Positions 10,630 to 20,639 of a stretch of 64,000 nt of DNA are shown piece after piece. Positions within the stretch are counted from its first letter, which is position 1. Each line of letters starts with the position of its first letter. The notes below the pieces were generated by a model. That model worked only from the letters and a program-made list of their open reading frames with translations, made no database searches and was not told where the DNA came from. A program made the position numbers and the translations under genes. This DNA comes from Candidula unifasciata (lineage: Eukaryota; Mollusca; Gastropoda; Stylommatophora; Geomitridae): the NCBI GenBank assembly GCA_905116865.2, contig CAJHNH020000236.1, positions 255,501 through 319,500 of the forward strand. The letters run 5' to 3'.

Positions 10630-11290
10630 TCTTCTTCTTTAGAATTCTGAGCACTTGAGGTTTACTGCTGCAGATATCACTCGTCTCCATTCATCTCTCT
10701 GGCTGGCCTTCTCTTCACAATTTGTGACACCAGTTGTCTGCAGGTCTGGCTGGACATTATCTCTAGAACTTATTTTTTGCCTGCCTCGTGGTCTACGCCC
10801 ATTCCTCTCTCAGGTGTATACAGTTTTTACTTCTCTATCATCTGAAATTCTTTCAAAATGCCCCAACCATTTTAGTCTGTTAGTTCTCATGATGCCAGTG
10901 ATCAATGAAGATTTAAACAGATGATGTGTTACGTTGTTGCTTCTCACTCTCCATTGCCCGCTGTTAGCATCTTTGATGGGTCCAAAGACTTGTCGTAAGA
11001 CTGTAAAAAGGCCTCATCTCTTTTATTTCTACTCCAAGTTTCGGAGTCATATTAAACGACTGGTCTTATCAACGTTTTATATATTTTGATCTTGGTGTTG
11101 CGAGACAGAGATTTTGACTTCAGCAGATTTTGAAGGGCATAGTATACTTTATTTCTAGATTATATTCTAGATTGTATTTCTTCTCTCAGCATGTTGGAGC
11201 AGTTGAAGTTTGCACCCACTTACTTATATGTTTCCGTTCGTTTGATTTTCATATTATCGACTTGGATGTGGCCGGAGTTTATATTCTTTG
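10630..11290 (-). mobile_element. LINE RT C-terminal fragment inside hAT
   Basis: Minus strand reads pieces such as YYALQNLLKSKSLSRNTKIKIYKTLIRPVV with several stops, the C-terminal thumb region of a non-LTR reverse transcriptase. The same family occurs at 58880-59240, where TGCCTTGTGGTCTAC and GTCTTCATG-like words match. It appears to be cargo or a nested insertion in the 10198-11628 hAT. Confidence 0.7.
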
Positions 11291-11715
11291 CCTGTCTAGT
11301 TAGTATTCGTACACAATAGTAAACATTTAAAAATATTTTATGTTTTGCATCCTTCAGTCAGTCTGTGGTAACTAATAACTAGGAATAAAAGAATCCTAAG
11401 TATTATAACCAGTAACTAAACTTGGAAATTGTCAGCGACAGCTTGGTTAATGCATTAGCTTTCAACAAAACCATTCGTTCCATGTTGTAAGTATTAAGGC
11501 CGTGTATGCAGAAGCGTGTGTAAGTTAACTACTATTCGTATTCGGCCCAACCGCAACTATTCGGCCGAATACCGAATATTCAATAGCTCCACTATTCGGC
11601 CCCGAAGCGAATATTCGGTACAGTCCTAGTTTTGCCATCTCACCAGGATCACGGATCAATTCAATGTTTTGTCTGGCGCCCTCTATCTGGTCAGGCCATC
11701 TAGGGATTTATTTCT

Positions 11716-12650
11716 TTATCTTCCTTTTGGTCTCTTTCCACCAATCTTACTATGAGTTGGATTATCTTCACAGCACTCCGGACACATCCATAGGTGCTCA
11801 AATACCCCCTTCGACGTATTCAACAGCGTCGCGTGGTAAATAGTGCCAGTCCTATGTTGGCTGACAAAACTTCGTGTACGTCCGATGTGCTTCTCATGCT
11901 TGGCTGAGCGGTCTTTGCTCCTAATTCTCGTAATCTTAGCAGTGATGTGGACACATTGCTTCCACATTCCTTGGAACGTCCTATCTCTCTAAGGGCACTG
12001 ACAATGTCTGCGTGATCCATTGGCCGGCCATCTGCAATTAATGCAGAACCTGCCAGTCGGTTCTTTCGTAATATCCTACACTCATATAACATCACAGGAG
12101 AGTCCAGTAGTTTAGAGGGTGGTAAGGCTGGGTTTCCAGGCTTTCTGATGCTTTTAACGATCCCAAAAAATCTAGAACTGGCCGTAACCCCAACCCACCT
12201 ACGTCTCACGAGAAAGTGCAGCCTACGTCCCACGACTGCATGCAGCCTAGGTCCCACGACTGCATGCAGGCTACCTACCACCCTCTGAAATATTAGACTG
12301 TCCCCTGTTTAGGGTAGGGTGTTAGGAAATCACCTGTCAGTCTCTCAGCTCTTGCATTACCAACAACACCTGCATGCCCTGGGACAAATAGGAAGGTAAC
12401 TGCACACACAAGAGAGTTTTGCAATGACTCAATTCACTGTCTGCATTTATGGATCATGCTCAAAGAATCACTCAACACACACACACACACACACACCACA
12501 CACGCGCGCGCGCGGGAATAGTGCTGTGAATCTAGCCACATGAAAGCTTGTGTCAACGCCATCACCTTCCTCGTCATGTTGCTGGTAGTCATGGAGAAGG
12601 CACCGCTGGTTTCTTGGACTGTTCTATCAATCTTACTAGTTGTTACGATG
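11716..12650 (-). mobile_element. LINE-B RNase H and 3' end
   Basis: A minus-strand copy of the family at 6421/9213. It runs from AFSMTTS (about 12600) through FMWLDSQ, a region with an expanded AC repeat (12472-12515), GSALIADGRPMDHADIVSALREIGRS and ends MCPECCEDN near 11760. Frameshifts are present. Because it lacks the hAT insertion it serves as an empty-site control (site word GCGTTGAC, 12552-12559). Confidence 0.85.
12472..12515. repeat. (AC)n/(CG)n microsatellite inside LINE-B
   Basis: ACACAC run followed by CGCGCG. The homologous place in the other LINE-B copy (about 9250-9262) is only CGCGTGTGTGTGC, part of the codons for RVCVLS, so the repeat has grown from coding sequence of the element. 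Confidence 0.9.
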
Positions 12651-12658
12651 CTTTAGAG

Positions 12659-12888
12659 CAGTGATTCACAAACTGTGCGCCGCGGCGCCCCGGGGAACTG
12701 CGACCTCTTTACAGGGGGACCGCGAAATATTCGAAAATACACTTTTTTTAAAAGAAAATCTCTTACACACTTTTTTTTTTTTTAAATCTCTTACATACGA
12801 ATACTTTTACTTAGGTTGGGGCGCAGTGGAAAAAAAAATTTAATTGAAAAAAAAGGCGACGTGACTAAGAAAAGTTTTGAAAACACTG
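12659..12888. mobile_element. Small nonautonomous hAT (230 bp)
   Basis: Left end CAGTGATTCACAAACT and the complement of right end CAGTGTTTTCAAAACT form imperfect inverted repeats. Flanking words CTTTAGAG (12651-12658) and CTGTAGAG (12889-12896) agree at 7 of 8 positions. The interior has GC-rich then A-rich sequence and no ORF of note. Confidence 0.75.
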
Positions 12889-12896
12889 CTGTAGAG

Positions 12897-13397
12897 CATA
12901 TTTCAATTATACACAAAAAATTAACACACCAACACATGACTTTTGCTTGCTGTAAATCATGCTGACCTTATGTGCACTGCTCCTAATGTGCTCTGTTTGA
13001 CTGCATGTATTTACGTGCTTGTATCTGTGTACGGTTTTGTGTAAGCTATTGTTGCGTGCCCATTCAGGTTTATCAACATGGTTTATGAGAATGTAGTGCA
13101 AGCCCGTTGTTCAGCTAGTCCACTGGGTGTCGGGCGGCCTGAGTCAATATTTTGAGTCTGTGTTGACTTAGGACAGGAGATGTCAGCGCAGAGTTTCAGT
13201 TCTGATAGTACCAGTAATTGTCTGATTGTATATGTCTTACCTTTCCTTTGAGTCTTGGCCAAATCTCCTAGTAACTCTCCGCAGTACCATGTGTGTAATC
13301 TATAAATGTGAAGTCGGGGGGTGTGAACCAGCGTCATTGCGCACTGTTATAAACCATAAGTGCTCTGCCACCAGTACAGACAGCAGTAGGAAATTGT
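12897..13397. other. Unassigned interval
   Basis: No gene or repeat family was recognised in about 500 bp. Short open frames here lack any recognisable motif. Confidence 0.4.
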
Positions 13398-13615
13398 CCG
13401 CCTGTGTCGCCGTCCGCACATAACTCTGTAGATACAGCGACGTTCCTCAATTTACCCCAGAGTGTCAGCTCTGATACCCATTTCCTAGAGGCTGGGTGAA
13501 CCGCAGGAACCGCCGGTTTTCGAACCCCGACCGTGGGCTGCAGCTAGTCTCAGCTGGATTTGAAAGCGAGTCTGCTATCGACTGCGCTAACACTGCCCCC
13601 TGTGTGTAATGTATG
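13398..13615 (-). mobile_element. tRNA-derived SINE-4
   Basis: Read on the minus strand it opens with a tRNA-like head: box-A-like TAGCGCAGTCGATAG and box-B-like GGGTTCGAAAACC. A body follows with GGTTCACCCAGCC and GGGTATCAGAGC. Only one clear copy was seen in the window. The acceptor stem does not fold as a real tRNA, so this is not a tRNA gene. Confidence 0.6.
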
Positions 13616-13739
13616 TACTGTGCGTACCATACGTATGTATGCATATAAGTATGAATTAATGAGTATCTGTATGTTTTTATTTATGTACACGTGTATACTG
13701 TATTATAATATTAACACTGCATGGCAGGAAAGAACAGAT

Positions 13740-14030
13740 CCGATGGAACAGCATCTCCAAGGTACAAATGGGTTGTCTTCGGGCTCCCGCCTCTTTCAAA
13801 ACCTCTTGGTTGCTCTTTTTGGCTGTCCAAGGTATTCTAAGCATTCTTCTGTAAAACCACATCTCTGAGGCCTCTAAAAATTGTTTGGCCTGCCTACCGA
13901 TTGTCCAGGATTCACATCCATATGTTAAAACTGGATGTATGTAGCAAGCAAGAATTCTTTTTAACTCTCAATGACAAGGATATATTGCACAAGAAAACCA
14001 CACAAAATATAGATTTTAACCAGCGAGAAA
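13740..14030 (-). mobile_element. RTE-type LINE fragment
   Basis: Minus strand reads NISLSLRVKKN, then WFYRRMLRIPWTAKKSNQEVLKEAGARR, nearly identical to the copy at 44855-45640. It is truncated at both ends by neighbouring sequence. Confidence 0.85.
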
Positions 14031-14044
14031 GTTTGACCTGTGTA

Positions 14045-14795
14045 GGGTTATGATAACATTGGGCCAGGTGTGCAGAGAGTGGCCAGCGGGTGCTAAGGAG
14101 GTTGAAGTCCAACAATTGATTCATGACAATGCACACCCAGGTGATCTGATTATCTATACAGATGGTTCAGTGTGGAGAGGAAAGAGAAGTACCTGGGGGT
14201 TTGTAGCGAAAGCCAATGGAAAATCTGTAGTGCAAGATAGCATATGACACCACAACATCTAGCATAAGAATGGAGGTGGAGGCGGTAACTGCAGCTCTCC
14301 GGTGGCTAGAGAACAAGATGCATACACATGTCGTAATTGTAACAGACTCTGAAATCATGCTGAAAAAGATGAAGACAGGAATGCTTCGAGCAGAATGGCT
14401 AGCTTCACTGGAAAGGTCATGGGTGGTGAGCATACTTTGGATCTTTTCTCCAGGCCATGCTGGCGTGGTGGGTAATGAACAGGCAGACAGATTGGCTGGA
14501 TCCACACCACTGGGTGGTGAATTGATACATGACAAGGCAGATGTGGTCAAGGGCCTTTGGGAACAATCAACTGAATCAGTAGAGAAAGAAGATTATTAAG
14601 GCCTGGAGAGAATGAGGCACCTGGGTGTAACCAGAGGGTCTGGCCGGCTCACTACACTCAGAGGAAAGACAAGACGGACTTATAACCAGATTGTGTGGTA
14701 CCATCAGTATTGGAACTCTGCGCTGGCTGCTGAAGATGAGGACGGAGCATGCATGGGAATGCCCCGAGTGCTGTGATGTCAATTCATGACTCAAC
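14045..14795 (+). mobile_element. LINE-A RNase H domain and 3' end
   Basis: Best RNase H copy: DLIIYTDGSVWRGKRSTWGF, EVEAVTAALRWLENKMH, VVIVTDSE, then WIFSPGHAGVVGNEQADRLAG. It therefore shows the D-E-D-H/D order of an RNase HI fold. A frameshift lies near 14245 and a stop near 14598. It ends CPECCDVNS, and TCAACTCAACCCAATAAAG follows. The fold removes the RNA strand during LINE replication. It abuts the 3' flank of the unknown gene at 15314. Confidence 0.88.
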
Positions 14796-14804
14796 TCAAC
14801 CCAA

Positions 14805-15313
14805 TAAAGATTTTATTTTCACCATTGTTTTTTGGCAACTACAAGTCAAACATAGACACAGAAAACAGATCAAATCAGGGACAGCAGGATCTGGAATCAG
14901 CCATCAGTTGGAAAGAATGGCTGCTGCAGGATGAGGGGTATCACCACCATCTAGTGCCATCTCTGCATAGAAGGTAAACTGAAATGAGTCTTTCAGACTC
15001 TTTCTGTCCTGTATCTTCATGGTATACCTAGACAGGCATCTTTCAGTCCAGCTGCTGATGTTGTCTACTGTTTACACTTATCTATCTCGACGATAAGCCC
15101 CATCCTGATGGATGGTGTATCATGGCTATAGCCTTCTTTGTATCAATGGTAATAAGACACAGTTTTAATAAGACACAGTTCTAATAAGACACAGTTCTAA
15201 CCAAATCTAAAAATGTACAAAATAGAGTAAATAAAAATTGTTTTGGTCCAATAGAATGTAGGCTCTTTGACCAGAAGTCTGTCAAATTGTCCCCCAAAAG
15301 CACAGATTCTTTG
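14805..15313 (-). other. Conserved 3' flank of unknown gene copy A
   Basis: This noncoding stretch downstream of the stop codon at 15314 is clearly alignable with 28556-29059, downstream of copy B. Shared words include TTGGCAACTACAAGTC, AAACAGATCAAATCAG and TAGACAGGCATCTT. On the minus strand an AATAAAA near 14808 could be a polyadenylation signal. It is probably the 3' UTR plus flank. Confidence 0.6.
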
Positions 15314-16822
15314 TTATGAATCAAAATTCATAAATATACTGGGGTCAAAATTATAATCTTTATCTGTTGCTATCCAATTCTCTATAAACTGCAGATTGCT
15401 CTGTAAATTTCTATCACTGAGCTTCTGTTTGTCCATTTTGATATTACAAATCTCCTTGCCAAAGTTACTTTCTTGTGACCAGGCTCCACTGTCCATAGAT
15501 AATACAATGGGAGTGAGAAAGTCTCTCTGGAGTTCTTCATGGCTGTCACCAAGTGAAGGATTACAATCTGTGAAAGTTGTTCTTGAAGAACTAGCTGCTG
15601 TGGATGGCTGAATCTCTGTAGCAGCTGCTGCCTCTGTATGACAGGAACTGGTTGTATACTGTGAAGTATCTGGACATGTATTTGCCATCAACCTATTTGA
15701 AATACCAAATGATGACTGTTGTTGATTCAGAGATGCTGTATATCCCAAAGGAATTTGTAATGATAGTGACTGAGATCCAACAGTGATAGGAACAAATACT
15801 GTGGACTGCTCATTGCATGCAGTTTGTGAAGTAGGTTTCAGTAAAATGTCAGAATTCAGCATTTCAGCTTTAGATCTTTTACTTTGCACAGATGTACGAT
15901 TGTCACTTCTTCTTTTCCTTGATACTGTTGATAATGAAGAAGTGGCGGCTGCTGTTGGACCGCTGCTTGCACTTGCTGTTGATGATGATAATAAAGAGGA
16001 TAGCTGATTATTTAACAGTGTTAATTCCCTTTGCAGCAACACAAGATCTGATGGTTGCAAGCAACATAACTCTTTACTCATATCATCAATATGACATGTC
16101 CACTTGTTACAACACAAAAAAGATTTCACATTTTCTATCTTACCATTTTCAAAATCTTGAAATGCTTTTTGTTCTTCTCTAGTTAATTTTTCGTTTGGAA
16201 TCTGTGATCTTAAATACTGATACTTTCCCATTAATGTTTCAGTGCTGTCTTTGGGTGATGAAGTTGGATTTTTCCAGGATAAATGTTCTGGCCAATTTGG
16301 CGGACGAAGCTTCCATAATATTTCCTGACCATTGTTTTTACCTACATATAATCTGGACAAATGTCTCACAGAGTAGGTGAGGAAGTCTTTTTTGGTGTTT
16401 TCATGCCCACCATGTCTATCCATTTCTGATGGTCTAACACACGGACGCATTGTGTAGACCAAGCGGGGAAGGATGATCAAAACCGCCAATTTAAATCGCT
16501 TTGAATATTTTGTGTAAGAAAATTCTCCTTGTTCTGCGTCCGCCACCCAGATGGAGAATCTCTTAGCAGTAAGACCTGAAGCCATCAGCAAACAGATGCA
16601 GCAACCTCCTCTTCTTCTTAGAGCATCATTTCCATAGAAAAGACAACCATCAGCTATAAGGATGTGAAAGACCACTCTCTGCTGGATTGTGTCTGTACCC
16701 AGTTTGTATAGTCTGATCATTCTCTTCCCAAAATCTGGTGGCTCTTCTTTACTGTGTACTTTCATGGCTGCTGCCTCTGTTGCAGACTTAATCCACTTTC
16801 CTAGAAAAGTCGACTGCTCCAT
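15314..16822 (-). CDS. Unknown protein, copy A (502 aa), intact
   Basis: One uninterrupted frame from MEQSTFLGKW to FMNFDS. I do not recognise the family. The N-terminal 230 residues look like a folded domain with conserved stretches (EPPDFGKRMIRLYKLG, GGCCICLLMASGLTAKRF, RHGGHENT, LRPPNWPEHLSWKNPTS). The middle and C-terminal parts are Ser/Thr/Ala-rich with a basic, NLS-like stretch (SRKRRSDN...KRSK) and an acidic/aromatic end. No signal peptide or membrane span is evident. A second copy lies at 29060-30610; by eye the N-terminal domains are about 85-90% identical and the rest much less. A likely splice acceptor 53 bases upstream of the ATG suggests a noncoding first exon. A nuclear role is only a guess. 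Confidence 0.75.
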   Translation of the reverse strand: MEQSTFLGKWIKSATEAAAMKVHSKEEPPDFGKRMIRLYKLGTDTIQQRVVFHILIADGCLFYGNDALRRRGGCCICLLMASGLTAKRFSIWVADAEQGEFSYTKYSKRFKLAVLIILPRLVYTMRPCVRPSEMDRHGGHENTKKDFLTYSVRHLSRLYVGKNNGQEILWKLRPPNWPEHLSWKNPTSSPKDSTETLMGKYQYLRSQIPNEKLTREEQKAFQDFENGKIENVKSFLCCNKWTCHIDDMSKELCCLQPSDLVLLQRELTLLNNQLSSLLSSSTASASSGPTAAATSSLSTVSRKRRSDNRTSVQSKRSKAEMLNSDILLKPTSQTACNEQSTVFVPITVGSQSLSLQIPLGYTASLNQQQSSFGISNRLMANTCPDTSQYTTSSCHTEAAAATEIQPSTAASSSRTTFTDCNPSLGDSHEELQRDFLTPIVLSMDSGAWSQESNFGKEICNIKMDKQKLSDRNLQSNLQFIENWIATDKDYNFDPSIFMNFDS

Positions 16823-16882
16823 TTCTCAAGAGACCAAAAACATCTGGTGCAGCGGATGTGTTGTGGCTGGTTGTCTGTAGAA
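16823..16882 (-). promoter_or_regulatory. Candidate 5'-UTR splice acceptor, copy A
   Basis: Minus strand reads TTTTACTCTTTCTACAG, with the AG at 16875-16876, a pyrimidine tract plus AG. The same signal stands upstream of copy B (AG at 30649-30650). Conservation of the tract in both copies favours a real intron in the 5' UTR. Confidence 0.55.
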
Positions 16883-17093
16883 AGAGTAAAACAATTACGC
16901 TGTGTAATATTTTTTTTAAAGAATAAAAAAAAAAATTTTTTCTATAAATTAATCCACTGAACTGTGAAGTTTAACAAAACAAAAGGCTGAAGGGGAACAG
17001 CGTACACATTTAAAACAAAAAGAGGTTTTGTCCAGGGCCTCTCTCGACATTAACCAAAACAACAGCAACAAAGAGCAAAGTACTCTGTCCACC

Positions 17094-18213
17094 CAGGGTT
17101 GCCAGATAAAAACCTTCATTTTATGCCAAACCATTACCCAAAATATGCCAAATAAAGTGTAACATTGTACTCACTTCACATCAAAAGCTCTAGATTAAAT
17201 TCTTCACTGTCATCCTCACTGGAACCAGTGGAAGATACAGCGTAAACCTTTTTGAATGTAAAATCTTTAAGCATTTTCTCAGATGGGATTAAGTTTTTGC
17301 AACTCATCTATAATGATGGCATTTTTCTTGTTCCGAAAATCATCAATAAGGTCATCCCTAAGTGCAGGCGATATAATGCTTTTTTTTTTTTTAATTAGGC
17401 ATGAACATTTAGTTCTATGCAACTGTATGTGCTCCAATGTACTCCCCCGACCATGCGCTCTCATGATTTCACTTAGATGATCATTTGTGCGTATTGCACA
17501 ATGGCAGGTCATACATACAGCAAGTTGCAATTCTGCTGCCTTTAACTTTTTCATTACTTTGCCTAGGAGTCATTGTTGTAATAAGCTGTGACTGGCTTTT
17601 TGACTGAGTTTTCATCCCGTGTTATTAGGATTTTTCATGATTTAATATGCACTAATTCTTAGTTCATAAATGCACTGACAGTTTACAATATGCTGCCTCT
17701 GATCCGTCTGAAGATCTTTTAAGCCGTGGGTATGATTTATTCCAGTTACTATTATACTTGCAATGTCATATCATAAGATGCTTTCCATTTTTTAGCCATT
17801 GGTAAAAGAAATAAAATCTATCACAGATATAACTAGGTCTATATCCTCTGTTTTCTGTCCTCAAGTAGTTTCTGAACAGTCTGAATCACTTGGTATCTGT
17901 GGTGGGTTTTGGTTTTACATCCCGCATTCATTCTAGTAGATTAACATAAATTACAGAGGGCCTTGGTTTATCGAAGTCACGATCCATTTAGGAAGACAAC
18001 AAATACAATAAGAAATGGCACGAATCTCCATTAGTCCGTACCAGGATATCACAATAAAGTCAAACTGAAATAAAGATGTTAACTGTAGGTCTATATTGCC
18101 AGGAAAAACCCAAAAATGTCAAAATATGCCAGTTCATTATCTTATGCCAGTTCAATTTCAAATATGCCAGATTTGTGGAATCTGGCATAAAAAATGCCAG
18201 TATGGCAACCCTG
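17094..18213. mobile_element. Deletion-derivative hAT (1120 bp)
   Basis: Begins CAGGGTTGCCAGATAA and ends with TATGGCAACCCTG. A perfect 8-bp duplication TGTCCACC flanks it (17086-17093 and 18214-18221). ATGCCA words are repeated near both ends, at least six times at the right. It keeps only a fragment of transposase (17279-17554, minus). A sister copy lies at 26489-27619. It sits just upstream of unknown gene copy A and is absent beside copy B. Confidence 0.95.
17279..17554 (-). pseudogene. hAT transposase fragment
   Basis: Reads AAELQLAVCMTCHCAIR, NDHLSEIMRAHGRG, LHRTKCSCLI, SPALRDDLIDDFRNKK. The CHCAI...DHL arrangement matches the region after the BED finger in the 6567-9204 hAT (SCHCAISNCDHL), so it is the N-terminal third of a hAT transposase from a related family. 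No catalytic region is present. Confidence 0.85.
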
Positions 18214-18244
18214 TGTCCACCAGTCTCCAACAATTTGGGTGGGG

Positions 18245-18246
<2 letters not shown>

Positions 18247-18275
<29 letters not shown>
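18247..18275. repeat. Poly-G tract, 29 bases
   Basis: An uninterrupted G run after GGGTGGGGTT. It produces spurious poly-Gly and poly-Pro frames on the two strands. Confidence 0.95.
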
Positions 18276-18299
18276 AAATCATGTGAAAAACTATAAAAT

Positions 18300-18684
18300 G
18301 TAGGAAGAAGACAGCTGTGGAACAAATAAATAAAATTGAGGAACGAAACAAGTAATAAAATAGGATAATAATTTTAGTGGTGGTGGAATTAATAGCACTA
18401 ATAAAGGTGGTACAGATGGGGAAGAGGACAGAATGGTAGAAGGAAAAGCAACAGATGCGCTGGTACATGCACCATTGATAGGGCTCTCTGTGATATACTA
18501 TTTTTTAGTAGCCTTAACACACGTCCGAACCAGGAAAAAAATAATAAATAGCTACAATAACAGATATAATAAACTGAAATAAAAATATACCATCCATGTT
18601 TTAATAAAATCTACTACAGTGTGCACAAATATGATACTTTTTGGGTAGACTTTTTGAAATTAAAAGTTTTGAAGGAGGTTAAAT
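18300..18684. other. Unassigned A/T-rich interval
   Basis: No gene or repeat was recognised. It lies between the poly-G tract and the degenerate RTE copy. Confidence 0.4.
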
Positions 18685-19860
18685 CATGAAATATCACAAG
18701 CATAAGAAAGAGACAATCATAATGTTTTTTAGAAAGGGGAAAAAGGACATGTTGTAGCAAGTGAAAACAAGAGAAGATTCTTGAAGCATACAAACTGAAA
18801 CATGCTGATGGAAATTGCAAGATTTGGAGAAACTTGGCCATCTGTGCCAGCCAGTAAGGCATTTGATGATGCAACTACATGGATTTGTTATGACCTACTT
18901 ATTACTACCTCCCATCAGTTGCATTTTATTTATTTTGCATGTGACTTTGTGAGCAGGACAGCAGAGCAGTGTCATTGTGAAGCCCAGATAATCCATTTGC
19001 TGTCACTGTCAAAGCAGGCCTGGGTGAATGTCTCCAGCTAGGCTACTGCTTTTACTTCTTTTTCAGACTGTGTCCTTATAAGTGAAGTTGGCACGTTGTG
19101 CCTTATTTACAGCTACGTTGGGATATATGCACTTTTCAGCCTAACACATCTGGTTATAACAAATTTTAAATTAGTTGCCTTTTACAACATGCTTGTTAAG
19201 GGACGGTGTACCCCCCCCCCCCCCCCCCCCCCCCCCCCATTCCTTCTCCCCAATGGGACCTTGGAGCCCACATAGGGAGGTTTTCTTCTTCTTCTTCTTT
19301 CAATCGCCTGAAATAAATTATCTATATCTGCAATGTTGTCTCAAGTATAAACTTCACTGTCTTTTGTCATTCACTCGCGAGCAGTAAAGTTTGACTTGCA
19401 CCCACATTTCTCATGGCAGGGAGGTTTTAAAATCTAGTTACCATTATGTTCTCCATAGACTACCTATATTCAAGGAAAAAGCATCACAATGTTCCCCAAC
19501 AATATTCTCCCTGACAAGCAATGTACAGGCCTATGAGCTCAATAAGCACCTAACAGAATACAACACCCTTAGTGGAATTCTTCAATGTTAAAAAGCCTGA
19601 ACTGCCTCTACACCAATGGGTTTTGTTGTCTGCAATCTGTGCCAAGTCTGATGTACAATGAAATAACTGTTCAGGGCTCTGCTGATACATGCAAACAATG
19701 TTCATAGATTCTGTCTTCAATTGAGCAATATCCTCATCCTGACCCATCGAAGGCTGTCCTCTTCGGTCATACTGATACACAACTCCAATATAAGAAAGTG
19801 GCATGTAGATAAATGTTTTATTTTTAAATTTTAATGTGAAACTTTATCTTGTTGTGATAT
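18685..19860 (+). repeat. Segmental-duplication block A2
   Basis: Starts with a very degenerate RTE 3' end (18685-18865, words such as AAGAAAGAGACAATCAT and AGAAGATTCTTGA). It continues with sequence alignable to 31290-32015: TTTTGCATGTGACTTTG against TTTTGCATTTGATTTTG, then GTCTGATGTACAATGAA against GCCTGATGTACATTGAA. Order and orientation match the gene B side. The block is interrupted here by a SINE-2B insertion (19085-19310) that is missing from the other copy. Confidence 0.7.
19085..19310 (-). mobile_element. SINE-2B copy with 28-base poly-C
   Basis: Contains the GTTGGCACGTTGTG / TTTACAGCTACGTTGGGATAT body joined to the CAACATGCTTGTTAAGG module, then a C28 run (19211-19238) and CCCAATGGGACC. 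The same module order occurs at 40795-40925 and, reversed, at 47188-47375. CTTCTTCTTCTTC follows at the end. Confidence 0.65.
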
Positions 19861-19889
19861 AGGAATGTTAGTATGTTAGTAAGACAATA

Positions 19890-20140
19890 AAACAAAGAAA
19901 ATTGAAATATTTTGGTCACTTGAAACGTCATGGAAGTCTAGAGAGAACAATAATGGAGGGGTATATGCCTGGGAAGAGAGGAAGAGGAAGGCCAAGGAGA
20001 AGATGGGTGCAGGATGTGGCAGATGATCTCCAGATGGGTGTATCAGACGCAGGACATCTTGCTCATGATAGGAAGGTTTTCCGGAGGGTTGTTATGGCAG
20101 CGAGGTTCCGCGAGGGACATGCTACTGAATGAATGAATGA
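19890..20140 (+). mobile_element. LINE RT 3' end
   Basis: Reads KYFGHLKRHGSLERTIMEG, PGKRGRGRPRRRWVQDVADD, ends near EGHATE and runs into (TGAA)n. It is the extreme C-terminus of a non-LTR reverse transcriptase, close to the families at 23925-24240 and 40985-41225. Confidence 0.85.
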
Positions 20141-20149
20141 GTATGTTAG

Positions 20150-20265
20150 TATTCGGCTGTACCGAATATTTGCTTCGTATTCGCTTCGAGGCTGAATAGT
20201 ACACCGAATGACTCATTTGTATTTGGCCGAATAGTTGCGGTCAGGCCGAATACAAATAGTGGTTA
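20150..20265. mobile_element. hAT terminus, ATTCGGCCGAATA family
   Basis: GGCTGTACCGAATAT, TTGGCCGAATAGTTGCGG and CTTACACTCATTTCTGCATAC match the right-end region of the 10198-11628 element in reverse orientation. Only one end is visible. Confidence 0.75.
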
Positions 20266-20639
20266 CCTTACACTCATTTCTGCATACCCTGAAAAAACTC
20301 TCTCATTAACACAATAGTTACTGTTGCCTAAGTCTAGTAGCAGGGGAAACTCCGACCCGGTTGCGTGGTACAGCAGCTGCCAAGGTCTTACCTGCTGACT
20401 CGACCGAGGCATTACAGCAAAGGTTCTCAAACTGGGAGCGTATGCCAGGGGTGCCGGGACGAAAATCAAGAAAAGTCAGCTATAAATTGTGACATTATTA
20501 AAAAAGGCATAAAGATACTTAAAAGTTAAAATTTAAATTCTTTCCTCGCCACTGTCGAAAAGAGGACAGGCAATAACTGCATTTTTTAAAATGAAGAATA
20601 TCTTATGCAATATATCTTTGTCATTGAAGGTTAGAAAAA

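Larger units (their letters stand above)
10198..11628. mobile_element. Nonautonomous hAT with ATTCGGCCGAATA palindromes
   Basis: Ends are TAGGGCTGTACCGAA and, at the right, the complement of TAGGACTGTACCGAA. A perfect 8-bp target duplication GTTTTGCC flanks it (10190-10197 and 11629-11636). Both subterminal regions are packed with palindromes such as TATTCGGCCGAATA. No transposase is encoded. Two LINE fragments are nested inside. A separate piece of the same terminus lies at 20150-20265. Confidence 0.93.

Noticed and set aside
18076..18468. Frames containing poly-Gly or poly-Pro
   Set aside because: Produced by the 29-base G run next to a hAT end; no support otherwise.
20410..20480. Another hAT end (GGTTCTCAAACTGGGAGCG)
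   Set aside because: The sequence resembles the 12659 hAT left end, but no matching right end or target duplication could be found.
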